Source of the DNA: Lampris incognitus
Taxonomy: Eukaryota; Chordata; Actinopteri; Lampriformes; Lampridae
Assembly (NCBI RefSeq): GCF_029633865.1
Contig: NC_079230.1
Coordinates: 35,495,405 to 35,559,404, forward strand
Reading direction: 5' to 3'
Length of the DNA: 64,000 nt
The notes under the pieces were generated by a model, which saw only the letters and a list, made by a program, of their open reading frames with translations, was not told where the DNA came from and searched no databases. Position 1 is the stretch's first letter, and each line of letters starts with the position of its first letter. The translations under genes were made by a program, and so were the position numbers. Shown piece after piece: positions 45,742-56,595 of the stretch.

Positions 45742-46243
45742 TATAAGGACTGCTATAGCTATCCTGATAAACTAAATAAAAGAGAAGAGCCTCATGGCTG
45801 ACGCGTGTGCCACTTGTCTGTTTGGTCCAAGAATGATTCTTCCTTTGCGTTTTAAGTATTTATTTAAAACTTGCTTGAAGACATACACTGAAATAATGAA
45901 ATGCATCCATGAAATAATAACTTTTATCCTGACCTAATACACGTATACACAAAGCACAAATACACGTAGGCTATGCACGGTCAGAAAACCGTGTGCCTCT
46001 ACTCTTCCATCTAGGCAACTCGCCCTCCCCTTACTTCCTCTTCCGGAGCGCGTTAACCCAGGAACACCCTTCTCCAGTTCTTAAAGTGACATGCACCTAT
46101 CTAAGACTACACAGCAAACTTAATACATAAAGAACGCAGTTACCTAAAGTATACGATGTGTAAAAAATAAGTATTTAACTAATTATTCAAATTACTAATT
46201 AAAACATTAATTATTAACCATTAGGAGACATTTGGCTCCTACA
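45742..46243 (-). repeat. BEL/Pao 5' LTR (right copy)
   Basis: 502 bp. It aligns throughout with 38683-39227 except for the left copy's extra duplicated segment. GTCAG follows at 46244-46248. I could not identify a convincing tRNA primer site next to it. Confidence 0.9.
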
Positions 46244-46248
46244 GTCAG

Positions 46249-46591
46249 GGATCATATCAGGATGATATCAGGGATGTGTGGTGGAGCGAGGGTTTCCACC
46301 TTTGTCTCATCAAAAAACTGGACACCTCGCTAACACGTTCCAACATCAAATGTTTGACAGATCTTTGACAATGCAGGTAAGTGATGTACAATGCAAATAA
46401 ATCGAACCCAATAACATAGCTGATGGGTAGTGTATGTCTAAAACCGTTGATATTAACAACGGTAATGTAAAGGGAGGTTGATTGATGGTTAAAATAAAGC
46501 CCACTACTACAGGAAACTTAGTTATGTAATGTGTGCTAACATAGTGTATTCTAATATGAACGAAGGAACGCTTTCCCTCAAAAAGATAAAT
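46249..46591. other. Right flank of the BEL insertion, nothing recognised
   Basis: A short unique stretch with a direct repeat of atatcaggg near 46254-46272. No gene is seen. Confidence 0.4.
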
Positions 46592-47815
46592 CTGATAATA
46601 AAGCAGCAAGCGGCGATTCATGGGGTCCAAGCAGTATTGCACCTGACAATTTTGCAGGCGGGCATTTGGCAGGAATGGGTGTGTTAGATTCGGGAGCTTT
46701 CAATTAATCAGATGAGAAAATAATTTCTCAGAAATTCCATATGGAATCCGACATATGACCTGTGATGTTCAGTATTAGGGGAATACACCTTTAAGGACAC
46801 AGGGAATTATGGGATGTAAACAGAGCAGCCACGGGAGCGGGAAGGTAGACGAGGGTCAGTCGAATTATGTGCACGTTATGCATGGAGCGAAATAAACATG
46901 CCGAAGTTCCACGGCTAATTCAGAAACGGTGTTATCTGTGAGAGTGAAAAGTAGGTCATTACATGACCCAAAACGTAAATGTGCTTATTGTAGCGCCCCC
47001 ATGTGTCTGATATGTTTCATATTTGGTACATGGCTTCTATTTGCTACAAAGAGTAAGATTGTCATGTTTCATGAAGATCGGCCATTCACACTAGCAAATA
47101 TTAGCTACTGAATTTTGATTGGCTCTTTGGCGGCCATTTTGGTAATACAGCCAATCGGCATTTTGGGCAATGTAGCCAAATGGGTCCAAGTGTAAGTATA
47201 CCAAATTTCCAATTTTTAGCTTGAGCGGTTTTTGAGATATTGACGTGTTAGTTGTAGCGTCCCCTATGGACGAAATTTCATAACATAAGGCGTGCTTCCA
47301 AAGAATGTTGCGGTGATTGTGCGTGACAAGTTTCGTTAAGTTTGGACAACCACATCACTAGATATTGGCAATGGAATCACTATGGACCAAACCTTCAATT
47401 TTGATTGACATGTAACTTTGCAACGGAAAGACATCAACATTCTTTCGACAACTTTTTATCAGCATTGTGTGGAGATGACGCACACCAAATTTCATGCGAA
47501 TCGGATGAACAGCCTCAGACTAGCTGATTTTACTTCCACATCCGGGTTTTTTATTAAATGGCGGGAAATTTGGCAGGCGGAAATGGGTGCGAATGGGTGC
47601 GTTAGATTCGGGAGCTTCCACGGAATCGGAGGAAAAAAAAGAATTTCTCAAAAATTCCATACACAGCCCGAGATACAAAAACGTAAATGCACTTATGGTG
47701 GCGACCTGTGGAAACAATAATAATATTAATTAATAATAATATAAAAAAAATCCTTACATTAGTAAAAAACAATAGGGTTCCCGCAGCTATCGCTGCTTGG
47801 ACCCCTAATAAGTAA
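46592..47815. repeat. Interspersed repeat, copy A (non-autonomous DNA-transposon-like)
   Basis: The motif GGGGTCCAAGCAG occurs at 46622-46634 and inverted at 47793-47805, next to short AGC/GC-rich hairpin-like ends. The interior is AT-rich with phrases such as gcgtcccctatggacgaaat and cttccaaagaatgttg that recur at 63046-63607. It has no coding capacity. Parts of the interior are repeated within this copy (near 46655-46760 and 47570-47660), so it may be composite. The inverted ends suggest a MITE-like element. Confidence 0.6.
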
Positions 47816-48445
47816 TTTATGAAGTTGTCACTCCGCCAGTCCACATATCAAGTTAACATTAAAGGATAAGCAATACACGTAAAAACGGTTAAACGTAAAA
47901 ATAACGGTTTCATGTATTTAATGTCGCACTCGCTGCAGCGCGGGATTTTTTGGAAGTATTGACGCGTACATGAACCACGTGACGGAGTGGCGGCGAGCTC
48001 AGCGAGTGTCGTAACTCTGCTGTGTTCCGCCTTTCTTTCCTTCTTTCCCGCGCAGCTTTATTGACAGCTGATGGTGGCTTATGGTATGAAACAGGCTCGT
48101 ACTGTTGCATAAAGAATTCGCTTCACGCACTGGATTATTTATGTGCTGTGAATGTGAGTGGGCAGTGGGAGCAGGGGTTAAACAAGTGGTGTGACATTAA
48201 CCAGTGTGCTTTACATTATCACTGTGTTTATTTCTTTTGTAACAAACAAAAATAGAAACAACAAAATAGTAAGGTAAAAAAGAAAAGGAAAAAGAAAACC
48301 TGTTGGACAAAACACCAGAATGAACAAATACAAAAATGCAGGATCACTACTCTCTGTGGGTGTGTTTACAGAAAAGCTATGGGAAAAGAAAAAAGCCTCC
48401 CAGTTAATGTCTGTGAATGTTCTCATTCATCCAGGTCATGGTTAT
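47816..48445. other. Intergenic stretch, nothing firm
   Basis: AT-rich apart from a GC-richer patch around 47930-48060. No ORF with recognisable content. Confidence 0.4.
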
Positions 48446-48703
48446 CCAAAGGAATTGAATCGGGTGCAACTGGACTTGGTATATATCCGTGAAGATGTTT
48501 CACCTCTCATCCAAGAGGCTTCCTCAGTTCGTGCCTTTCTGACTAGACCAAGCTAGTCTGACTGGCTGGTGATGAGACTCAGAATTTGTGTTCGTGCTTG
48601 GTCTAGTCAGAAAGGCACGAACTGAGGAAGCCTCTTGGATGAGAGGTGAAACATCTTCACGGATACATACCAAGTCCAGTTGCACCCGATTCAATTCCTT
48701 TGG
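48446..48703. repeat. Long inverted repeat (108-bp arms, 42-nt loop)
   Basis: 48446-48553 is the reverse complement of 48596-48703 with a single mismatch by my reading. The arms include gaagatgtttcacctctcat, a word I recall as very common in fish genomes. It looks like a foldback mobile element and could form a long hairpin when transcribed. Confidence 0.92.
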
Positions 48704-48785
48704 ACCTCCCAGTTAAATTCTAAACACCTGCATCTCCCTGTTGGAGTGGATGTAACGTGACAGAATGAATGTCCAGGTCTGGGTA

Positions 48786-49067
48786 GCTAGTTTCTTAACC
48801 CCATGCCTTAAAACTAGCCTGACAGACAGAGGAACATGAACATGCCATAACGTAGGCTAGCTTCTTAACCCCATGCTGTAAAACTAGCCTGACAGACAGG
48901 AACATGAACACATCATAACGTAGGCTAGTTTCTTAACTCCATGCTATAAACTAGCCTGACAGGCAGGAACATGAACACGTCATAACGTAGGCTAGCTTCT
49001 TAACCCCATGCCTTAAAACTAGCCTGACAGACAGGAACGTGAACACGCCATAACATAGGCTAGGCAA
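48786..49067. repeat. Minisatellite, four units of about 65 bp
   Basis: Four imperfect copies of a unit containing cttaaccccatgc, aaactagcctgacag and aggaacatgaacac. The units vary by a few bases. Confidence 0.85.
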
Positions 49068-49819
49068 TGTGACTTCAGCACATTAATGAAATCCCCATCC
49101 TTCACACAAGTTCTATCTGGTACCCACATATAACAAGTATCTTTTGGGTTAAACTGAATAAAGTTGACTCAAAAATAATGAATCAGCAGGAGGATCTCAT
49201 ATGAGGTATCACCATGGGTTTGTCACGAACAGTATTTTAGCATTATCTGCTATATCCATAACAGTGTTTTAGCATTATCTGCTATATCCACAACAGGCTT
49301 TCACCAACTATGCTCTGAACAAGTGTAAATATACCAGGTTGAACACTCAGTAAGGCAGTATGTTTGTCAAGTCCCCATCATCAAAATGGTGCTTTAAAAG
49401 TTAATATATGAAATTTGGTCCAACTTTGACCTACACCACTTATTTCATGTAGCAGATAACAAGGAGACTGGCTAGGAGAGAAAACACTTCAGCATTACAG
49501 TATGAACATTATTAGTGGAACAAGTTACAGATACAACAACATGAGACTGAATTGTTAGAAAGCTTTCAGGAGCCATGCTAAATACATCAGGCTCTCTGTC
49601 TGAGACCTTCATTACTACACCGCAGTGCCTGCATGCTGATAAAGACATCATCTTTATTAGGTCTGGGTAGATTAAGATACAATAAACTGATGGACAGAAT
49701 GTGAAATCAAACCGTTTTTGTAGATGAGTTCAACAGTGAACATGACTAGATCAGACCAAACAAGTTAAATCAAGATGAGCAGTCATGTCAACATGACCGT
49801 CAGACTGAATCAGTCTGGT
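49068..49819 (-). other. pelp1: pelp1 3' UTR and downstream flank (inferred)
   Basis: This is directly downstream of the pelp1 stop on the minus strand. No ORF is present. AATAAA on the minus strand at 49658-49653 lies about 160 nt after the stop and is a reasonable polyadenylation signal. The real 3' end is not determined. Confidence 0.5.
49653..49658 (-). promoter_or_regulatory. Candidate pelp1 polyadenylation signal (AATAAA)
   Basis: A canonical hexamer on the minus strand downstream of the pelp1 stop codon. Other hexamers further downstream cannot be excluded. Confidence 0.4.
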
Positions 49820-49921
49820 TCACTTGGTTTCTGAGGGGTTGGATCCAGAGGCACCCTCTTCATCATCAGGTGGACAGGCTATGAAGTCAGCCAGCATTGA
49901 CTCCATCGCTTCATCATCAAG
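49820..49921 (-). CDS. pelp1: pelp1 terminal coding exon
   Basis: A 102-nt exon, too short to stand out as an ORF. On the minus strand a pyrimidine-rich acceptor (ctctatccttgtcccag) ends at 49922. The exon then reads 33 codons, beginning LDDEAMESMLADFIACPPDD, to TGA at 49822-49820. The MLADF-x-x-CPPDDE block matches what I know of the extreme C-terminus of vertebrate PELP1. The exon starts in phase 0, which fits both candidate upstream exons, each ending in phase 0. PELP1 is a nuclear and nucleolar scaffold that works with TEX10 and WDR18 in 60S ribosome maturation and also acts as a nuclear-receptor coregulator. The preceding intron is 6.07 kb and filled with LINEs and a SINE. Confidence 0.82.
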   Translation of the reverse strand, partial: LDDEAMESMLADFIACPPDDEEGASGSNPSETK

Positions 49922-50077
49922 CTGGGACAAGGATAGAGATAGAGAGAAAACTGAAAATGTAGTCTTAGTGAAAACATCTTAAATAATTGGATGGCTGGGG
50001 GGAATACAATATTTCCAGACAACTACAAATTAACTCTCTAGCATTATATACAGTTTCACAACCAGTCCAGGGGCTAA

Positions 50078-50500
50078 ATGTATAAAACTGTGTGTATTTA
50101 CACAGACACATATCCGAAATGCACTACAGAGCGCCACAGGAGGTCGTTCCTGCCTGTGGCCATCAGACTTTACAACTCCTCTCTCAGAGTGTCAGACATT
50201 GGGTCAACAGTCACTAGCCTGGCCCTTCCACTTCTTTTACCCTGTCGGCTATTTGTTTCATGCTGCAGTAATACAGTAAAGATAGGGTCTTTTATGTTGG
50301 AGCATGGTGCACATATGTTTAAAATTTTTATTATTTCTATTTCTTATTTTATCTTCTATTTCTATTTATTTCTGTTTTTCTTATTTCTATTTTCTCGTTA
50401 TCTTACATCTTGTTAGCTTTTCTTTACTAGAGCTTTCTTTACTAGTGTCTGTAATAGGATCCAATTTGCCCTCAGGATGAATAAAGCATTCTGATTCTGG
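50078..50500 (+). mobile_element. L2/CR1-like LINE 3' end (plus strand)
   Basis: The plus strand reads CTTERHRRSFLPVAIRLYNSS, the conserved end of the fish L2/CR1-type RT protein, in part of frame 50078-50416. The UTR ends gcattctgattctgg after ctcaggatgaataaagc, the family's usual tail. Only the last part of the element is present. Confidence 0.7.
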
Positions 50501-50819
50501 TTTCCAGCAAACTCAAGCGTTCTGACGAGGCAGCTTGTATGATCTCTGATTGCTTCATCTTAGCCTTATTGGTGCCGACATGAATAACAATGCTGCTGAA
50601 TCAGAATCAAAATCAGAATACTTTATTCATCCCCAAGGGGAAATTGGGTTTTGTTTTTTTAAACTGGGATTTGCAAAAAAATACACCTGTTTAATCAGAG
50701 CATTCAAAAAGGGTAAAAAGTACACATTCCCTTTACAAAGACACACCACAAAAAAGTGACAATTGACCCATTGCTAAACACCAAAACTCAGAAAACAAAC
50801 AAACCACACAACCATAAAC
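50501..50819 (-). mobile_element. 3' tail of the minus-strand L2-like LINE, left of the RTE insertion
   Basis: The minus strand ends with the tail read here as gaatcagaatcaaaatcaga, attctt-like repeats after ccccttggggatgaataaag. It continues the L2-like element found at 53969-55330; the RTE copy has split it. Within 50501-50590 the minus strand also reads IVIHVGTNKAKMKQSEII, resembling the esterase domain of such LINEs, so a second fragment may be joined here. Confidence 0.6.
50806..50819. repeat. 14-bp target duplication of the RTE insertion, left
   Basis: ACACAACCATAAAC is repeated exactly at 53955-53968. Confidence 0.88.
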
Positions 50820-50829
50820 TACTACTACT

Positions 50830-52340
50830 ACTACTTTCGGCTGCTCCCATTAGGGGTCGCCACAGCGGATCATCCGTTTCCCATTTCTTCCTGTCTTCTG
50901 CGTCTTCCTCTGTCACACCAGCCACCTGCATGTCTTCCCTCACCACATCCATAAACCTCCTCTTTGGCCTTCCTCTTCTCCTCTTTCCTGGCAGCTCTAT
51001 TTCAGCATCCTTCTCCCAATATACCCAGCATCTGTCCTCCACACATGTCCAAGCCATCTCAATCTTGCCTCTCTTGCTTTGTCTCCAAACCGTCCAACCT
51101 GAGCGGTCACTCTAATATAATCGTTCCTAATCTTGTCCTTCTTCGTTACTCTCAGTGAAAATCTTAGCATCTTCAACTCTGCCACCTCCAGCTCCTCCTC
51201 CTGTCTTTTCATCAGTGCCACTGTCTCCAAACCATACAACATAGCTGGTCTCACTACCATCTTGTAAACCTTCCCTTTAACTCTTGCTGGTACCCTTCTG
51301 TCGCAAATCACTTGACACGCTTCTCCACCCACTCCACTCTGCCTGCACTCTCTTCTTCACCTCTCTTCTGCACTCCCCGTTACTTTGGACAGCTGACCCC
51401 AAGTATTTAAACTCAAATGCCTTTGTCATCTCCACTCCTTGCATCCTGACCATTCCACTGTCCTCCCTCTCATTCAAGCATAGGTATTCCATCTTGCTCC
51501 TACTGACTTTCATTCCTCTTCTCTCCAGTGCATACCTCCACCTCTCCAGGTTCTCCTCAACCTGCACCCTACTCTCGCTACAGATCACAATGTCATCCGT
51601 GAACATCACCGTCCATGGAGACTCCTGCCTGATCTTGTCCGTCAACCTGTCCATCACCATTGCAAACAAGAAAGGGCTCAGAGCCGATCCTTGATGTAAT
51701 CCCACCTCCACCTTGAACCCATCTGTAATTTCAACCACACACCTCACCATTGTCACAATTCCCTCATACATATCCTGCCCCACTCCTACATACTTCTCTG
51801 CAACTCCTGACTTCCTCATACAATGCCACACCTCCTCTCTCGGCATCCTGTCGTATGCGTTCTCTAAATCTACAAAGACACAGTGCAACTCTTTCTGACC
51901 TTCTCTATACTTCTCCATCAACATTCTCAAAGCAAACATCACATCTGTGGTGCTCTTTCGTGGCATGAGACCATACTGCTGCTCGCTGATCATCACCTCT
52001 CCTCTTAACCTAGCTTCTATTACTCTTTCCCAAATCTTCATGCTGTGGCTGATCAACTTTATACCTCTGTAGTTGTTACAGTTCTGCACATTGCCCTTGT
52101 TCTTGAAAATCGGTACCAGTATGCTTCTTCTCCACTCCTCAGGCATCCTCTCGCTTTCCAAGATTGTGTTAAACAATCTAGTTAAAAACTCCACTGCCAT
52201 CTCTCCTAAACATCTCCATGCCTCCACAGGTATGTCATCAGGACCAACTGCCTTTCCACTCTTCATCCTCTTCATAGCTGCCCTCACTTCCTCCTTGTTA
52301 ATCCACGGAACTTCCTGATTCACTATCCCTACATCATCCA

Positions 52341-52380
<40 letters not shown>

Positions 52381-52389
52381 TTTCTTCAT
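50830..52389 (-). pseudogene. RTE LINE reverse transcriptase and C-terminal region, frameshifted
   Basis: The frame 52389-51277 carries the RT core: MKRMKSGKAVGPDDIPVEAW, NNYRGIKLISHSMKIWERVI, ELHCVFVDLENAYDRMPREE, GLHQGSALSPFLFAMVMD, and the catalytic FTDDIVIC, where RTE elements usually have FADD. The C-terminal part continues in a second frame (51332-50997), VRPAMLYGLETVALMKRQEE and RLRWLGHVWR, then in a third (from 51057), GKRRRGRPKRRFMDVVRED. Two frameshifts separate the three pieces. The upstream join is also shifted, across a (CT)n run at 52343-52378. Confidence 0.85.
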
Positions 52390-53954
52390 TCATCAGCCCC
52401 TCAAAGTACTCCTTCCACCTTCTTAGCACACTCTCCTCACTTGTCAGCACATTTCCATCTCTATCCTTGATCGCCCTAACTTGCTGCACATCCTTTGCAG
52501 CTCGGTCCCTCTGTCTAGCCAATCGGTACAAGTCCTTTTCTCCTTCCTTAGTGTCTAACCTCTCATACAACTCACCATATGCCTTTTCCTTTGCCTTTGC
52601 CACCTCTCTCTTTGCTTTACGCTGCATCTTCTTGTACTCCTATCTACTTTCTTCATCTCTCTGACTCTCTCACTTCTTCTTTGCCAACCTTTTCCTCCGT
52701 ATAATTTGCTGTACTTCCTCATTCCACCACCAAGTCTCCTTGTCTTCCTTCCTCTGTCCTGATGACACACCAAGTACCTTCCTAGCTGTCTCCCTCACTA
52801 TTCCTGCAGTGGTTGCCCAGCCATCCAGCAACTCTTCACTACCACCCAGTGCCTGTCTTAACTCCTGCCTGAACTCCACACAACAGTCTTCCTTCTTCAA
52901 CTTCCACCATTTGATCTTCGGCTGTGTCTTCACTCGCTTTCTCTTCTTGGTCTCCAAAGTCATCCTACAAACCAGCATCCAATGCTGCCTAGCTACATTC
53001 TCCCCTGTCATCATCTTGAAGTCTCCAATCCCTTTTAGATCGTGCCTTCTACATAGGATATAGTCCACCTGTGTGCACTTTCCTCCACTCTTGTATATCA
53101 CCCTGTGTTCCTCCCTCTTCTTGAAATATGTATTCACCACAGCCATTTCCATCCTTTTCGCAAAATCGACCACCATCTGTCCTTCCACATTTCTCTCCTT
53201 GATTCTATGCCTTCCCATCACCTCCTCATCACCTCTGTTCCCTTCACCAACATGTCCATTGAAGTCCGCTCCAATCACCACTCTCTCCTCCTTGGGTACC
53301 CTCTCCACCATATTGTCCAACTCACTCCAGAATTCTTCTTTTTTGTCCATCTCACACCCAACTTGCGGGGCATATGCGTTGATAACATTCAGCAATAAAC
53401 CTTCAATTTCCAGCTTCATATTCATCACTCTGTCTGACACTCGCTTCACCTCCAGCACGCTCTTGACATACTCTTCATTCAGAATTACCCCTACCCCATT
53501 ACTCCTCCCATTCACACCATGGTAGAAGAGTTTGAACCCACCTCCGATACTCCTGGCCTTACTCCCCTTCCACCTGGTCTCTTGCACACACAGTATGCCT
53601 ACCTTTCTTCTTTTCATCATGCCAGCCAGCTCTCTCCCTTTACCAGTCATAATGCCAACATTCAAAGTTCCAACTCTCACCTCCACACGCCTACCCTTCC
53701 TCCTTTCTAGCTGCCTCTGGACATACCTTCCCCCTCTCCTTCTCCTGTGCCCAACAGTAGCATAGTTTCCACCGACACCCTGCTGGTTAACAGTACCGGT
53801 GGCGGTCGTTGGTAACCCGGGCCTCGACCGATCCGGTATGGAAATCTTATTTATGATCCGCATATTTGATTTGGCAAAGATTTTACGCCAGATGCCCTTC
53901 CTGACGCAACCCTCCCCATTTGTCCGGGCTTGGGACCGGCACGAAGAATGCACT
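52334..53954 (-). pseudogene. RTE LINE endonuclease and RT N-terminus, interrupted
   Basis: The endonuclease (AP-type) reads VGTLNVGIMTGKGRELAGMM, ILCVQETRWKGSKARSI, VIGADFNGHVGEG and VDYILCRR. The D-x-N (ADFNGH) and E (QETRW) metal and catalytic positions are present. A His near the end of the domain (ARQHWMLVCRM) may be the last catalytic residue; the usual SDH triad is not evident. TGA near 52670 and TAG shortly after interrupt the frame, which resumes in phase at 52627 with MQRKAKREVAKAKEKAYGEL. The (CT)n run at 52343-52378 then shifts it. The open frame extends upstream past 53954 into L2-like sequence by chance. Confidence 0.83.
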
Positions 53955-53968
53955 ACACAACCATAAAC
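53955..53968. repeat. 14-bp target duplication of the RTE insertion, right
   Basis: Exact copy of 50806-50819. Confidence 0.88.
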
Positions 53969-55330
53969 AAACAACAAAAAGAAAAAGAAAAAAAGGGGAA
54001 ATTGGCTTCTATTACAGACACTCACTCTCTAATAACTAAAATCTAACAAGATACAAGATAAGAAAATAGAAACAAGAAAAACAGAAACAAATAGAAATAA
54101 AAGACAAGAAATAAGAAATAGAAACAAGAACAAAATATATCAACAAGCATGGTGCACATAACACCCTATCTATACTGCACTACCACAGCACACAACAAGC
54201 AGCACAAATAAACCCAACAGCGCCAGTCCAAACTCCGAGTATCTGACAGTCTGAGTCTGGAGAGATGAGGTGTAAAGTTTGATGGCCACAGGCAGGAATG
54301 ACCTGCTGTGGCGCTCTGTGGTGCTTTTTGGCAGAATGAGTCTATCACTAAAAGTACTTCTGTGCCCAACCAGCATGTCATGGAGTGGGTGGGAGACATT
54401 GCCCATGATGGCACATCATTTCAACAGCGTCCTCCTCTCAGAAACCGCCGCCAGAGAATCCAGTTCCACCCCCACAACGTCACCGGCCTTGTGGATCAGT
54501 TTATTGAGGCTGTTTGTAACTGCTACCCTCAACCTGCTGCCCCAACACACAACAGCAAACAGGAGAGTACTGGCCATCACAGACTCATGCCACATCCTGA
54601 GCATTGTCTGGCAGATGTTGAAGGACCTCAGTCTCCTCAAAAAGTAGAGACGGTGCTGTCCCTTCTTGTAGAGGGCATCAGTGTTCTTAGCCCAGTCTAG
54701 TTTACTGTCTATATACACCCCCGGGTACTTGTAGTAAAAAAGTAAAAAGTACTGAAAGTAGTGGTGCTGTGTGCCTGGGTTCCCAACTCTCCCTCTGTGA
54801 TGCCAGCACTGTAACATTGTCCTCTATGTCAGAGACTCTGGCCTTGGGTAAACAGTGAACCAAGGCTGGTGAAGCTAATCCAAAATTGCAGGTAACGGAG
54901 GCTCTTATCACTAGTGTGCATTGCTTTATTCTGTCAACAGGAGTGGGAGAGTCGCACTGGCCCATAGGACTACCAACAGGGCTGGTGAGCAGTGAAAACC
55001 AGTTTGCAGTTGGGAGAGGTGACTGCAGACCAGGCCACATGACCGGTGGCTTGCTCTTGCGAGCCTTCCCACGCAGGTAAACAGACAAACTCCGCTGCAT
55101 CTGCCGACAAGGTTGAGCTAGTGCTAACAATAGCAGGTCTGCTGTCAGGCCCGGGGCTAAGGTTATCTGGAGCGCCTGTCACATCTAACGTAATCCTAGC
55201 CGAAAAAGTTGCTCTAACTCATGGACACATCTCTCTAATAGACAACCTATCTGTAACTATAGAACAGTCACCAAACATAATTGTTTTAGTGAGGCTGCAT
55301 TGACTACAAATGCAACAGAGCTAACTGCTA
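53969..55330 (-). mobile_element. L2/CR1-like LINE body, split by the RTE insertion, internally deleted
   Basis: At 54817-54170 the minus strand reads the end of an L2/CR1-type RT protein: KYPGVYIDSKLDWAKNTDAL, HRLYFLRRLRSFNICQTMLR, LNKLIHKAGDVVGVELDSLA, then NVSHPLHDMLVGHRSTFSDR in a second frame. Farther upstream, 55130-54830, it reads SKPPVMWPGLQSPLPTANWF and LVHCLPKARVSDIEDN, resembling the ORF1/esterase part of the same LINE group. The RT core is missing between them, so there is a large internal deletion near 54790-54830. The L2-like clade is assigned from remembered family wording. Confidence 0.68.
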
Positions 55331-55492
55331 AGCTAGGCTAAGCTCGAAGCTAGTAACCAACTAGGAACAAAAGACTGCCTACACAACACAAGAGTTGTAT
55401 GTGAAAGAATCTAGTGATAAGTGAACTCAGCACAGAAAACAGCGAAATCAGTAGGACAAATGATGAGGTTAAGGCAGCAGTTTTGTTTTTTT

Positions 55493-55870
55493 TTAAGAAA
55501 TTTATTTCTGATTTCTCCTAATTTAGTGGCCCATCGATCCCTATTTTTAATTCGAACACCCACCCTCGTACTGCATGTGTTCGCCAACTGCATCTCTCCG
55601 GCCGGCAGTCTCGAAGGAGACGCCTCCCCACTTTTGTGACAAGGCGACTCCAGGCTGAACCACTGCTTTTTCCGACACACACAGAGGTGCATTCATGGGA
55701 CGAACACAAGCCGACTCCGTCCCCCTGCCGAAGACAGCATTGCCAATTATCGCTGCTTCATCAAGTCCGGCCATAGTCGGATCTGACAAGACTGAGGCGC
55801 GAACCCCGGTCCCCAGTGGGCAACTGCATCGACACAAAGCCGATGCTTAGACTGCTACATCACCGCGGAC
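55493..55870 (-). mobile_element. tRNA-derived SINE, family 1, copy 1
   Basis: The minus strand begins with a tRNA-like head. Box A is read as GTAGCAGTCTAAGC (plus strand 55845-55858) and box B as GGTTCGCGCCT (plus strand 55795-55805). The body is shared along its length with 62149-62542. The tail, read on the minus strand, includes atcgatgggccactaaatta. It lies in the last intron of pelp1. Confidence 0.83.
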
Positions 55871-55988
55871 TCACCACCCGTGGAATTTTAAACATGCGGC
55901 CTAAGTACAATTTTCCCATGTATGCATGGTATATACATTCAGCACCTGGTGTTTGCGACTGAACACAGGCATATAGGCGTCGGCCTAC

Positions 55989-56327
55989 CTTTTTCTTTTT
56001 CTCAGTGCTTTGCTCCTCTTCTTCCTGATTCTGCTCTTCTCTGTTCCTCTTAATTCCTTTCCCATCTTCACCATCCCCCCCTTGTCCACCTCCCTCTTCT
56101 TCCTCTTCCATCTGTTCTGCTTTTCTTTTTTTCTCTCGCACACCCTCTTGTTTGCTCAGTGCTGCTGAGCTCTCTGAATCTGCAGCTGCTGCATCACTTT
56201 CTGGTTTGATTGCTTGTTCCTGTTGTCGACTGGGTGACTGGCTGTCACTCATGCTGGCTCCCAGTGCATGCTCGGCCCCTTGCTCCTGTTGAGTAGACAT
56301 ATAACTTTTGTTGAAATCTGCATGTTT
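55989..56327 (-). CDS. pelp1: Candidate internal pelp1 exon (acidic/basic, Gln/Glu-rich)
   Basis: A 339-nt (113-codon) open exon. On the minus strand the acceptor is gacactgtccccag and the donor is AAG|GTAGGC. Both boundaries are in phase 0. This fits the upstream pelp1 exon, which ends in phase 0, and the terminal exon, which starts in phase 0. The protein starts KHADFNKSYMSTQQEQG. It is rich in Ser, Gln and Glu and includes EKKRKAEQMEEEEEGG and REEQNQEEEEQSTEKKKK, a basic patch beside acidic runs, similar in character to the rest of the PELP1 tail. I do not recall this segment in mammalian PELP1. It could be a fish-specific or alternative exon. The exon reading rests on splice sites and phase, not on transcript data. 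Confidence 0.55.
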
Positions 56328-56595
56328 CTGGGGACAGTGTCCCATTTCTATTATTTTCATTCACTATTTTTCAGTGGACCCAAAATAAAATCATTAACAT
56401 TAGTTTGGAATCAAACTGTTACGGTAAAGTTATTTAGGTTGTATGCAAATTAAAACATTTTTGAGTCGATCTTTCTTCATGACAAATGCTTTCTACTCAG
56501 TTCAGTGACAAACCAGCCTCCCTTTACACTGCTTATTGCATTAACACTGTTATGGCCTCACCTGCACGGAATACTACCTGCATGTTCTATGTTGG

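Larger units (their letters stand above)
50820..53954 (-). mobile_element. RTE-clade LINE (3.1 kb), near full length, decayed
   Basis: A minus-strand LINE flanked by an exact 14-bp duplication. The 3' end is a short (AGT)n tail (plus strand tactactactacta at 50820-50835), as is usual for RTE elements, which end in short repeats rather than poly(A). The 5' end at 53954 reads gtgccggtcccaagcccgga on the minus strand. It encodes an endonuclease and reverse transcriptase in several frames. It sits in the last intron of pelp1 in the same orientation as the gene. Confidence 0.88.

Noticed and set aside
51284..53710. Plus-strand Ser/Pro/Leu-rich ORFs
   Set aside because: Antisense shadows of the RTE LINE coding region.
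55046..55303. Plus-strand ORF
   Set aside because: It lies opposite L2-like LINE sequence and has no recognisable content.
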